The position numbers and the translations under genes are program-made. DNA of 64,000 nt from CAVTJL01 sp963735065 (GTDB lineage Bacteria; Pseudomonadota; Alphaproteobacteria; Geminicoccales; Geminicoccaceae): the NCBI GenBank assembly GCA_963735065.1, contig CAVTJL010000001.1, positions 1,178,001-1,242,000 on the forward strand, written 5' to 3'. Shown here in pieces: positions 53,473 through 61,807 of the stretch (positions are counted from its first letter, which is position 1; every line of letters starts with the position of its first letter). The notes under the pieces are model-generated. The model was not told where the DNA came from, made no database searches, and saw only the letters and a program-made list of their open reading frames with translations.

Positions 53473-54534
53473 ATGCGCAAGCTCAGCCTCGCCACGACCT
53501 GTCTCGCTGCCGCGCTCGCCCTGCACGGCGTCGGGCACGCTGCCGACATGCCGAGCGTCAACCTCAAGGTGTCGGGCGGCAACCAGACGCAGAACATGTT
53601 CCGGTACATTTACAAGCCCTTCTTCACCAAGGAGCTGACGGAGAAGTCGGGCGGAGCCATCACCACGACCTTCGGCTCGCTCGAGGAGCTGGGCATGAAG
53701 GGCCCGGAGGTTCTGCGCCTCCTGCGGCTCGGCGTCTTCGACATCTCGGAGGGCACGCTCAGCTACATGGCCGGCGAGGACCCGCACTTCGACGGCCTCG
53801 ACCTGCCTGGTGTCACGCTCGATATCGACACCCAAAGGAAGGCCGCAGAGGCCTACCGGCCCGTGCTCGCCAAGATCATGGCCGAGAAGTTCAACACCAA
53901 GCTCCTGACGATGAGCCCCATCGCGCTGCAGGTCTTCTACTGCAAGGGCGACATCACCGGGCTGAGCTCGCTTGCGGGCAAGAAGGTCCGGACCTTCAAC
54001 CGCGCCATGGCCGACTTCGTCGAGGGGGCCGGCGGCTCGACCATCAATCTGCCCTTCGCCGAGGTCATCCCGGCAATGCAGCGCGGCGTCGCCGACTGCG
54101 CCATCACCGGCACCTCGGCAGGCAACACGGCCCGCTGGTGGGAGGTCACCGACCACCTCTATGTGATGCCCATGGGCTGGTCGATGACCTTCTTCGGCGC
54201 GAACCTGAAGCGCTGGCAGAGCCTTGATCCATCCGTGCGGACCTTCCTCGAGAAGGAGTTCGCCGACATGGAGGAGCGCGAGTGGGCGCAGGCCGGCGCC
54301 GATGTCCAGGACGGCATCAACTGCGACACCGGCAAGGGAACGTGCAAGGACGGCATCGAGGCCAAGCCGCCGATGACCCTCGTGCCGGTCTCCGACGCCG
54401 ATCATGCCGCCGCGCAGAAGCTCGTGAGCGAGAAGGTTCTGGCCGGCTGGGCCGCCCGCTGTGGCGCCGACTGCGCGAAGGAGTGGAACGCGACCGTCGG
54501 CAAGGTGGCGGGCGTCTCGGCGCCGGTGCCTTGA
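53473..54534 (+). CDS. dctP: TRAP transporter substrate-binding protein DctP
   Basis: A 353-residue periplasmic receptor with a signal peptide (LSLATTCLAAALALHGVGHA). DctP-fold segments: YIYKPFFTKELTEKSGGAIT, LGMKGPEVLRLLRLGVFDIS, DITGLSSLAGKKVRTFNRAM, the carboxylate-binding region following it, and VADCAITGTSAGNTARWWEV. C-terminal CDTGKGTCKDG and CGADCAKEW cysteines may form disulfides. Ligands of the family are usually organic acids. ATG 53473 follows GGGAGAGG; upstream open frame is not coding. The stop overlaps the dctQ start (TTGA). Confidence 0.9.
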   Translation: MRKLSLATTCLAAALALHGVGHAADMPSVNLKVSGGNQTQNMFRYIYKPFFTKELTEKSGGAITTTFGSLEELGMKGPEVLRLLRLGVFDISEGTLSYMAGEDPHFDGLDLPGVTLDIDTQRKAAEAYRPVLAKIMAEKFNTKLLTMSPIALQVFYCKGDITGLSSLAGKKVRTFNRAMADFVEGAGGSTINLPFAEVIPAMQRGVADCAITGTSAGNTARWWEVTDHLYVMPMGWSMTFFGANLKRWQSLDPSVRTFLEKEFADMEEREWAQAGADVQDGINCDTGKGTCKDGIEAKPPMTLVPVSDADHAAAQKLVSEKVLAGWAARCGADCAKEWNATVGKVAGVSAPVP

Positions 54535-55139
54535 GCGACGGAACCGGTCGCCTCGATCACGTCATTGCCGCCGTCTCGCTCTGGATGGGGCGGATCGGCG
54601 GCCTCTTCCTCCTGCTGGCAGCCATCCTGGTCTCGGTCGAGATCGTCGCCCGCAAGGTCCTGCTGTTGCCGTTCGACGTCGGCACCGAGCTCTCGACCTA
54701 TGCGCTGGCGGTGGGTGCCAGCTGGTCCTTCGCCTACGCCCTTCTGCACCGTGCGCATGTGCGGATCGACGTGATCCGCCGCCTCTTGCCCGACGCCGGG
54801 CGCGCCGCCCTCGATCTTCTGGCCCTGGTCTCGCTGGCGGCCCTGGGGCTCCTCCTGGCCTGGCACGCGTGGGGGACCATGGCGACCTCGTGGAGCCTGG
54901 GTGCCCGTGAGAACACGCCACTGGCCACACCCCTCGTCATCCCGCAGGCGCTCTGGGTGTGGGGGCTCGTCTGGTTCACGATCGTGGCCTTCCAGCAGAC
55001 CGTCATGGCCCTCCTGACGCTGGCCCGCGGAAACCTGACGGGCGTGCTCGCCATGGCGGGGCCCGCTGGTGCGGAGGAGGAGTTCGAGGATCTCCTGGCC
55101 GAGGTCGCTCCGGTGGCCGAGCAGGTGGGCTCGCGCTGA
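54531..55139 (+). CDS. dctQ: TRAP transporter small permease DctQ
   Basis: A 202-residue membrane protein with four helices (LFLLLAAILVSVEIVARKVL; ELSTYALAVGASWSFAYALL; LLALVSLAALGLLLAWHAWG; LWVWGLVWFTIVAFQQTVMA) and the conserved RAHVRIDVIRRLLP loop of DctQ. It has a TTG start at 54531 that overlaps the dctP stop as TTGA; no ATG or GTG fits. An acidic cytoplasmic tail follows the last helix. It pairs with DctM, which starts at its stop codon (TGATG). Confidence 0.87.
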   Translation: MSDGTGRLDHVIAAVSLWMGRIGGLFLLLAAILVSVEIVARKVLLLPFDVGTELSTYALAVGASWSFAYALLHRAHVRIDVIRRLLPDAGRAALDLLALVSLAALGLLLAWHAWGTMATSWSLGARENTPLATPLVIPQALWVWGLVWFTIVAFQQTVMALLTLARGNLTGVLAMAGPAGAEEEFEDLLAEVAPVAEQVGSR

Positions 55140-56428
55140 TGGTCCCGACCGCCCTCGGCCTTCTGCTCGTCCTTCTCGGGCTGAGCCTCCCGGTTGCCGC
55201 CGCCTTGGCCTTTCTGGCGCTGGGCCTCGGACAGCTCTTCACGACGATCCCGCTGCAGCTGGCGATGGGCGAGATCGTCTGGTCGGCCTCGACCAACTTC
55301 CTGCTCGTCAGCGTCCCGCTCTTCGTGCTGCTGGGCGAGATCCTGCTGCGGTCCGGCATCGCCGACCGGCTCTACGCCTCGATGAGCCAATGGGTCTCGT
55401 GGCTGCCGGGCGGCCTCATGCACGCCAATGTCGGCGCCTGCATGGTCTTCGCCGCCACCTCGGGCTCCAGCGTCGCCACCGCCGCCACCATAGGCACCGT
55501 CGCGACCCCGCTGATCGAGCGCTACGGCTATGGCGAGCGCCTTTTTCTCGGGTCCCTCGCGGCGGGCGGCACCCTTGGCATCCTGATCCCGCCTTCGATC
55601 AACCTCATCATCTATGGCTGGCTCACCGAGACATCGGTCCCCAAGCTCTACCTCGCGGGCTTCGTTCCGGGTCTGATCCTGGGCCTCATCTTCATGGCCA
55701 CCATCGTCCTCTGCTGCCTGATCCGGCGCGACTGGCGGGGCGATGCCGGCCGGGCCAGCTGGCGCGACAGGATCGCCGGCCTCACCGGCCTCCTGCCGCC
55801 GCTCGCCATCTTCGTCGTTGTCATCGGCAGCATCTATGGCGGGCTCGCCACGCCCACGGAATCGGCCGCCCTTGGCGTCGTGGCCTCGCTCGTGCTGGCT
55901 GCGATCAACCGTCGCCTCACGGTCGCCATGCTGATCCAGGCGATCGACGGCACGATGCGCACCACCGGCATGATCATGCTCATCGTGGCGGCCGCCTGGT
56001 TCCTCAACTTCGTGCTCTCGGCCATCGGCCTCGTGGGCGCCCTCAACGACTTCATCACGGGCCTGGGCCTCAGCCCGACCGGCACGCTCGTCGCGGTCGT
56101 CATCTTCTATCTCGTGCTCGGCTGCTTCATGGAGCCGCTGCCGATGATGATCGTCACGGTGCCGGTCATCACGCCGGTCATCGTCACGGCCGGCTTCGAT
56201 CCCGTCTGGTTCGGCATCATGATCGTGCTCCTGTGCGAGACGGCGATGATCACGCCCCCGGTGGGCGTCAATCTCTTCGTCGTCCAGGGCGTGCGCCGCC
56301 GCGGCTCGATCAACGACGTGATGCTGGGCGTGATCCCGTTCATCGTCAGCCTCGTCCTGATGATCGGCCTCATCGCCTTCGTCCCCGGCATCGTCCTGTG
56401 GCTGCCGCGCCTGGTCGGCGGTCCTTGA
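55139..56428 (+). CDS. dctM: TRAP transporter large permease DctM
   Basis: A 429-residue membrane protein with about twelve helices and the DctM hallmarks FAATSGSSVATAATIGTVA, LAAGGTLGILIPPSINLIIY, GLATPTESAALGVVASLVLA and the C-terminal ETAMITPPVGVNLFVVQGVR. It forms the sodium- or proton-driven channel of the TRAP importer. ATG 55139 overlaps the dctQ stop as TGATG. Downstream genes in the same direction (HD protein, SDR, CoA transferase) may be co-transcribed. Confidence 0.94.
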   Translation: MVPTALGLLLVLLGLSLPVAAALAFLALGLGQLFTTIPLQLAMGEIVWSASTNFLLVSVPLFVLLGEILLRSGIADRLYASMSQWVSWLPGGLMHANVGACMVFAATSGSSVATAATIGTVATPLIERYGYGERLFLGSLAAGGTLGILIPPSINLIIYGWLTETSVPKLYLAGFVPGLILGLIFMATIVLCCLIRRDWRGDAGRASWRDRIAGLTGLLPPLAIFVVVIGSIYGGLATPTESAALGVVASLVLAAINRRLTVAMLIQAIDGTMRTTGMIMLIVAAAWFLNFVLSAIGLVGALNDFITGLGLSPTGTLVAVVIFYLVLGCFMEPLPMMIVTVPVITPVIVTAGFDPVWFGIMIVLLCETAMITPPVGVNLFVVQGVRRRGSINDVMLGVIPFIVSLVLMIGLIAFVPGIVLWLPRLVGGP

Positions 56429-56478
56429 CGCGCCGGGCCGCCCCGCCAATTCCATCGCATCAGGAAGGAAGTGCCATC

Positions 56479-57144
56479 ATGGCTGAGCCCAGAACCGTCG
56501 AGCTGCGCGGCAAGACGATCACCATCGACGACGCGATGCGGGCGCGCATCCTCGAGGAGATGCCCGAGATCGACTGGATCGAGGACGCCGACCTGCGGCT
56601 GCGCGTCACCGACGCCTGGGCCGCTGCCGTGGCCTCGAGCAGCCTCTCGCGCATCGGCGACATGAAGCCGTCCGGCAACTACAATTCGATGCCGCTGCGC
56701 ACCGGCACCCAGGCGGACCACATCCGCTCGGTCACCCGCCTGGCGCTCAAGACCGCCGAGGAGATGGCCAGCCTCTTTCCCCATTTCCGCTACAACCGGG
56801 ACCTCCTGATCGCCGGCGGCCTGTGCCACGACATCGGCAAGGTCTGGGAGTTCGACCCCGAGAACGTGAAGCGCTGGAAGGCCGATCCGCGCGCCACCGG
56901 CATGCCCTCGCTGCGCCATCCGGGCTACGGCATCCACATCTGCCTGACCCTTGGCCTGCCCGAGGAGGTGGCGCACACCGCGGCCGCCCACTCCGGCGAG
57001 GGCGAGCTGCTCGTCCGCTCGCTCGAGAACACGATGGTCCATTGGGCCGACTACACCTTCTGGCGGGTGGTCGACGCCGGTGGCCAGTTCGCCGACAAGG
57101 ACACCTGGCTCGACGAGACGGCGGGCACCAGCGGCGGCCACTGA
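56479..57144 (+). CDS. HD-domain phosphohydrolase-like protein
   Basis: A 221-residue cytoplasmic protein with an intact HD metal site: H81 (QADHIRSV), H117-D118 (GGLCHDIGKV), further histidines at H147 (RHPGY), H166 and H171 (AHTAAAHSGEG), and D191 (HWADYTFW). The site could hold two metals, as in phosphohydrolases and some oxygenases. AGGAAGGA precedes the ATG at 56479. It follows dctM by 50 bases, so it may process the imported compound. The family is not otherwise recognised and no substrate is proposed. Confidence 0.82.
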   Translation: MAEPRTVELRGKTITIDDAMRARILEEMPEIDWIEDADLRLRVTDAWAAAVASSSLSRIGDMKPSGNYNSMPLRTGTQADHIRSVTRLALKTAEEMASLFPHFRYNRDLLIAGGLCHDIGKVWEFDPENVKRWKADPRATGMPSLRHPGYGIHICLTLGLPEEVAHTAAAHSGEGELLVRSLENTMVHWADYTFWRVVDAGGQFADKDTWLDETAGTSGGH

Positions 57145-57228
57145 GCCGGCGTCCCAGGGCGGGGCCGGCAGGCGACCCGGGCGTGCGCTTGTGCGATACC
57201 GGGGCCGAAGCGTCCCGGGAGCCTCGCC

Positions 57229-58023
57229 ATGACCCTGCCCACGAGGCCTTTGGCCCTCGTCACCGGCGCCTCGAGCGGCATCGGCGCCGACCTGGCTCGC
57301 CAGCTCGCCAAGAGGCGCCACGATCTCGTCCTGGTCGCCCGCCGCCAGGAGGCGCTCGAGCGGCTGGCCGATGAGCTTAGGAAGGCGGGCGCAGGCGCCA
57401 CCGTCATCGCCATGGACCTCGCCGAGGCCGGGGCCGCCGCCCGGCTGGCGCACGAGCTCGAGCGGCGTGGCCTGGCACCCGAGGTGCTGGTCAACAATGC
57501 GGGCTTCGGCGATGCCGCCGACTTCGCCATCGCCGAGCCGGCGCGGATCGCCACGATGCTGCAGCTCAACATCGTGGCGCTGACCGAGCTCACGCGCCTC
57601 GTCCTGCCGGGCATGCTCGGCCGTGGGCGCGGCCGGATCATGCTCGTGGGCTCGACCGCGGCCTTTCAGCCCGGCCCCGGCATGGCCGTCTACTTCGCCA
57701 CCAAGGCCTTCGTCCTCAGCCTCGGCGAGGCGCTGGCGGAGGAGCTGCGCGGCACCGGCGTCACCCTCACGACCCTCTGCCCGGGGGCCACCGCCACCGA
57801 GTTCGCCGCCGCCGCCAACGCCCAGAACCGCCGCCTCTTCAAGCGCCGGCTGGCCCATGTGATGACCTCGGCCGAGGTGGCCGAGCAGGGCTGCCGGGCG
57901 CTGCTGGCGGGCAGGCCCGTCGTGGTGACCGGGACCCTCAACAAGCTCATGACCGCCACCAGCCACCTCGTTCCCCGGCCGCTCCTGCTGCGCATCACGA
58001 GGGCGGTGCTGGCCTCGGAGTAG
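57229..58023 (+). CDS. Short-chain dehydrogenase/reductase
   Basis: A 264-residue classical SDR: cofactor motif TGASSGIG (residues 13-20), NNAG in VLVNNAGFGD, catalytic Ser in MLVGSTAAF, and Tyr-x3-Lys in YFATKAFVL. The Arg pair after beta-2 (VARRQ) suggests NADP(H). The C-terminal region (MTATSHLVPRPLLLRITRAV) resembles DltE/YqjQ-like SDRs. It lies between the HD protein (84 bases upstream) and the CoA transferase (66 bases downstream). The substrate is unknown. Confidence 0.92.
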   Translation: MTLPTRPLALVTGASSGIGADLARQLAKRRHDLVLVARRQEALERLADELRKAGAGATVIAMDLAEAGAAARLAHELERRGLAPEVLVNNAGFGDAADFAIAEPARIATMLQLNIVALTELTRLVLPGMLGRGRGRIMLVGSTAAFQPGPGMAVYFATKAFVLSLGEALAEELRGTGVTLTTLCPGATATEFAAAANAQNRRLFKRRLAHVMTSAEVAEQGCRALLAGRPVVVTGTLNKLMTATSHLVPRPLLLRITRAVLASE

Positions 58024-58089
58024 CCAGGGCGCTTGCGCGCGGCGCCCCGCTTGGGCAGGGATGGGCCTGCCCCTACCCGCCGAGGCGCC

Positions 58090-59307
58090 ATGGACTGGAA
58101 CCCCGACGCCGCCGGACCGCTGGCCGGCCTCAAGATCCTCGACCTGTCGCGGCTGGTCTGCGGCAACCTTTTGACCGTCAGCCTCGCCGACTTCGGCGCC
58201 GACGTCGTCAAGATCGAGGACCGCGCCAAGGGCGACCCGCTGCGCGACTGGAAGGCCGAGGGCCAGAGCCTCTTCTGGAAGGTCTATGGCCGCAACAAGC
58301 GCAGCCTGGCGCTCGACCTGCGCTCGCGCGGCGGCCGCGCCGTCGTCAGCCACCTCGCCTGCTTCGCCGACGTGCTGGTCGAGAGCTTCAAGCCCGGCAC
58401 GATCGAGAGCATGGGCCTCGGCCCCGCCCGCCTTCATGCCTTGAACCCCAGGCTCGTGGTGGTCCGCATCTCGGGCTTCGGCCAGACCGGCCCCTACCGC
58501 GACCGCCCGGGCTTCGGCACCCTGATCGAGGCCATGTCCGGGCTTGCCGCGCGCAGCGGCTATCCCGACCGGCCACCCATCCTGCCCTCGGTGCCGCTGG
58601 CCGACATGGTGGCCGGCATCTATGGCGCCTTCGCCACCATGGTGGCCCTGCAGGCACGCAGCGAAAAAGGCGGCGGCCAGGTCGTCGACCTCTCGCTGCT
58701 CGAGCCGCTCGTGTCCTTCCTGGGCGCCGACCCCGCCATCTGGAAGCTCTTCGGCCGCCTGCCCGAGCGCACCGGCAACCGCTCCCAGACCTCGGCCCCA
58801 CGCAACGTCTACACCACCGCCGACGGCGGCCACGTCGCCATCTCGGCCTCCATCCAGTCGATGGCCGAGCGCCTGTTCCGCGCCATCGGCCGGCCCGAGC
58901 TCATCGACGACCCGCGCTTTCGCACCAACAGCGACCGCGTGCACCACAATGCCGACCTCGACCGGATCATCCAGGACTGGATCGGCGCCCACGACCTGGC
59001 CCACTGCCTCACGGTCTTCGAGAAAGGCGGCGTCACCGCCGGCCCCATCTACGACGCCGCCGGCCTCGCCGCCGATCCGCACGTCCAGGCCCGCCAGGTC
59101 CTGGTCGACCTGCCCGACCCCGACGTCGGCAGCATCCTCGCCCACAACATCACGCCACGCCTGGACACCACCCCCGGCCAGCTCCGCCGCCCGGCACCCG
59201 CGCTGGGCGCCGACAGCCGCGCCGTGCTGCGCGAATCGGGCATGACCGACGCCGAGATCGACGCCCTGATCGAGCAGGGCGTCGTGAGCGAGAGCGCGGC
59301 AGCTTGA
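58090..59307 (+). CDS. CaiB/BaiF-family (class III) CoA transferase
   Basis: A 405-residue class III CoA transferase that moves CoA between carboxylic acids. Segments: LAGLKILDLSRLVCGNLLTV, ADFGADVVKIEDRAKGDPLR, YGRNKRSLALDLRS, VVVRISGFGQTGPYRDRPGF and the catalytic aspartate expected in PSVPLADMVAGIYGAFATMV. The final part has TPRLDTTPGQLRRPAPALGA. ATG 58090 begins the conserved region; upstream open frame is not coding. Placed after a TRAP transporter, it could activate the imported organic acid as a CoA ester (inference). Confidence 0.93.
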   Translation: MDWNPDAAGPLAGLKILDLSRLVCGNLLTVSLADFGADVVKIEDRAKGDPLRDWKAEGQSLFWKVYGRNKRSLALDLRSRGGRAVVSHLACFADVLVESFKPGTIESMGLGPARLHALNPRLVVVRISGFGQTGPYRDRPGFGTLIEAMSGLAARSGYPDRPPILPSVPLADMVAGIYGAFATMVALQARSEKGGGQVVDLSLLEPLVSFLGADPAIWKLFGRLPERTGNRSQTSAPRNVYTTADGGHVAISASIQSMAERLFRAIGRPELIDDPRFRTNSDRVHHNADLDRIIQDWIGAHDLAHCLTVFEKGGVTAGPIYDAAGLAADPHVQARQVLVDLPDPDVGSILAHNITPRLDTTPGQLRRPAPALGADSRAVLRESGMTDAEIDALIEQGVVSESAAA

Positions 59308-59328
59308 GTGGCTGAGGAAGAGCTTTTT

Positions 59329-60097
59329 TTACTTTTTGTCGGTTAGGGGCCGAGGGGTTTTCGGCCGGCTGATTCTTCTTGGGTCGTCGGGCTCGGGCTC
59401 TTCGGCGCCGAGCTCGGCCAGGCGCTTCTCGATGCGCCCGATGATCCAGTCCGCCAAAGCCGGGTTGGCCCGGGCCATGGCGGCGAGGGGTGACAAGGAA
59501 TCGGCGGAGGCGGGATCGCCAGCATCGCCGGGGGGAATTTCTTCGGTTGCCGCGGCCGGCTCCTCGACGGGAGCCTCGGCCGCTGCCGGCTCGAGCTCGG
59601 CCCTGACAAGAACAGCCTCGCCAGCCTGCGCGGGGAGGAAGTCGACGAGGCGGTTGATGGCCTCCTGCGCCGGGCCCAGCGGGATGCTGGCCGTAGCCCT
59701 GCATCGTCTCGGGCGAGGAGCCGGCGGGCGAAGGCGTGTCGCGGCGCTCGTAGGGCTGGCGCACGTTCTCGAAGCGCTCGACCACCAGCTTGACGAGGTG
59801 CCGCACCGGATGCCGGGCCCGGTTCGCCTGGTAGACGACGAAGAGCATGGCCCGTCGATCGCCGACGTCGATGAGGCTCGAGAGCTCCAGCCACGCCGTC
59901 TCGAACAGGCGGGCCTGCCGCTCGGCCAGGGGAAGGTTGCGGACGGCGGCGTACTGGTCGACCAGGCGGGAGAGGTCCCGGTCGCTGACAAAAGCCTCGA
60001 TGTCCTCCTCGGTCGCCGTGTCGAGCCTTCTGATCTCGGCCGGGGAGAGGCCGGCGGCGAGACGTCGGGCGAGCCGGCACTGGCGGATGCCGGGCAT
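59329..60097 (-). pseudogene. Hypothetical protein, one frameshift
   Basis: Joining two frames gives a protein of about 255 residues that I do not recognise. The N-terminal half (IRQCRLARRLAAGLSPAEIR ... TEEDIEAFVSDRDLSRLVDQ) looks like a helix-turn-helix of the small-terminase/sigma-like kind followed by helical segments; the C-terminal half is a Glu/Ala/Pro-rich linker and a last helix (ALADWIIGRIEKRLAELG). The break is one extra base in GG at 59689-59690. ATG 60097 is the likely start, but no ribosome site is visible. Its coding style resembles the CTNEF-repeat protein near 16 kb (low-complexity acidic tail), which may be coincidence. Confidence 0.6.
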
Positions 60098-60328
60098 CTT
60101 GATGGGGAACGGGTGAGCACGCGAGGCATGTGGGTCTATCTATAGGACCAAGAACCTTCTGTCAACCGGAGATTGAGCGCTTTCTTCTGTCGTTTGTGCG
60201 CTCGGCCTCGGGCCCATGCGCTCCCGCCGCTTGCCTGCTGCCCGTTCTCTGGCATCCTCCCTGTACCGCGAGCCTCGGGAACGAAGGCTATGCGCGACGC
60301 GTTCACCGAAGCGAGGGGGGCACCTGCC

Positions 60329-61225
60329 ATGACCGATGACCGCATGATGGCTCAGATCTCAGGACAGGACGGCTTCATCGCAGCGCTCGACCAGAGCGGT
60401 GGATCGACGCCGGGCGCCCTGCGCGCGTACGGCATCCCGGAGACCGCCTACAGCGACGAGACCGAGATGTTCCGGCTGATGCACGCGATGCGCGCCCGGA
60501 TCATGACCGCACCGGCCTTCGTCGGCGCCAAGGTGATCGCCGCCATCCTGTTCGAGCGCACCATGGACGGCGAGGTCGAGGGCCAGCCCGTGCCGTCCTA
60601 CTTGTGGCAGACGCGCGGCGTCGTGCCGGTGCTGAAGGTCGACAAGGGCCTCGAGGCCGAGAAGGACGGCGTCCAGCTGATGAAGCCGATCCCCGGCCTC
60701 GACGCGCTGCTCGAGCGGGCGGTGGGCCTGGGCGTCTTCGGCACCAAGATGCGCTCGGTCATCAAGCTGGCCTCCAAGGACGGCATCGCCGCCATCGCAG
60801 CCCAGCAATTCGAGGTGGGCGAGCAGATCGCCAGGCACGGCCTCGTGCCCATCCTCGAGCCCGAGGTCTCGATCAAGAGCCCGAACAAAAAAGAGGCCGA
60901 GGCCATCCTCCTGGCGGAGCTGAAGAAGGGTCTCGATGCGCTGCCCGCGGGCCGCAAGGTGATGCTCAAGCTCACCCTCCCGGACGTCCCGGACCTCTAC
61001 GCGCCGCTCATCGCGCACGACCGCGTGGCGCGGGTCGTGGCGCTCTCCGGCGGCTACTCGCGCGCCGAGGCCTGCAAGCGCCTGGCCCAGAACCACGGCA
61101 TGATCGCCAGCTTCTCCCGGGCGCTGGTCGAGGATCTTCGGAACGGGATGACGAAGGAAGAGTTCGATGCGGCGCTGGCGAGCGCGATCGACGAGATCTA
61201 TCGGGCGTCGACCGTGAAGGTGTGA
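60329..61225 (+). CDS. fda: Class I fructose-bisphosphate aldolase
   Basis: A 298-residue aldolase of the short bacterial class I type, which cleaves fructose 1,6-bisphosphate through a lysine Schiff base. Motifs: GFIAALDQSGGSTPGALRAY, VPVLKVDKGLE, FGTKMRSVIKLAS, the catalytic-lysine region GRKVMLKLTLPD, and VVALSGGYSRAEACKRLAQN. The length matches the staphylococcal-type enzyme. ATG 60329 (MTDDRMMAQISG) follows GCGAGGGGGG; ATG 60290 is an in-frame alternative that would lengthen the N-terminus by 13 residues. Single-gene unit, followed by a strong hairpin. Confidence 0.93.
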   Translation: MTDDRMMAQISGQDGFIAALDQSGGSTPGALRAYGIPETAYSDETEMFRLMHAMRARIMTAPAFVGAKVIAAILFERTMDGEVEGQPVPSYLWQTRGVVPVLKVDKGLEAEKDGVQLMKPIPGLDALLERAVGLGVFGTKMRSVIKLASKDGIAAIAAQQFEVGEQIARHGLVPILEPEVSIKSPNKKEAEAILLAELKKGLDALPAGRKVMLKLTLPDVPDLYAPLIAHDRVARVVALSGGYSRAEACKRLAQNHGMIASFSRALVEDLRNGMTKEEFDAALASAIDEIYRASTVKV

Positions 61226-61234
61226 CGGCCAACG

Positions 61235-61281
61235 TCGAGGCGCAGACCCGGCCACAGTCCGAGGCCGGGTCTGTGCCTCGA
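61235..61281 (+). terminator. Long hairpin after aldolase gene
   Basis: Bases 61235-61253 pair with 61263-61281 in a 19-base-pair stem (one G-U) with a 9-base loop. It lies between the aldolase stop and the convergent DUF4411 gene and can serve both strands. There is no T-tract. Confidence 0.65.
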
Positions 61282-61297
61282 GGACAGCCCAATGGCG

Positions 61298-61798
61298 CTA
61301 GAGGCGAGACCGCCAGGAAGTCGAGAAGTCGAGAGATCTCACCATCTCGAAGCTATGGATGCAGCGTACGCCGAGAGTCATGCATACATCAGGTATATGA
61401 CGGTTCGCTCGCTGCCTTGTGGGCTTGGAGACCTCCGTGGTAACGACGCAGCGATTGACGGGATCTCGTAGAGCGTAGGCGATGAGGAAGGGGTCGTTCC
61501 CCAGCCGTGGCGTCTCGGTGTCGTCGAGATCATCGGCGTATCCTCGCTCTGTAACGACGCGCACCAGCGCGATATCGGCTTCCTCGTCGAGGAGAAGGGC
61601 ATCGAGCTGCTCTTCCGATAGCCACTTGGCGAGATCATCATTTCCTTCTCTGATCTCTTCCACCATCTCTCGTGGCATCTTCAACAGGCCGGCCGCCCCC
61701 ATGTGGACCAGCCACTCCCAGAACTCGGGTACCCGATCCAGGGGATAATATTGTCTGTTGGCAGTGATCAGGACATTGGCATCGAGGATATGGAGCAA
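61298..61798 (-). CDS. DUF4411 PIN-like toxin candidate
   Basis: A 166-residue protein of the DUF4411 family with PIN-nuclease features: D6 in ILDANVLITAN, an acidic residue cluster in the middle, and GNDPFLIAYALR (Asp about residue 102), then VVTTEVS. PIN toxins are metal-dependent RNases. It starts nine bases after the stop of an XRE/ImmA-type gene, the standard partner of DUF4411 in known type II toxin-antitoxin modules. Codon use is less GC-biased than that of its neighbours, which suggests transfer. Toxicity is inferred from the family. Confidence 0.82.
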   Translation of the reverse strand: MLHILDANVLITANRQYYPLDRVPEFWEWLVHMGAAGLLKMPREMVEEIREGNDDLAKWLSEEQLDALLLDEEADIALVRVVTERGYADDLDDTETPRLGNDPFLIAYALRDPVNRCVVTTEVSKPTRQRANRHIPDVCMTLGVRCIHSFEMVRSLDFSTSWRSRL

Positions 61799-61807
61799 GT
61801 GCCACTC

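Noticed and set aside
56107..59145. A 1012-codon open frame on the minus strand
   Set aside because: It is antisense to the dctM-CoA transferase genes and has the composition of a GC-rich shadow frame; no ribosome site or motif.
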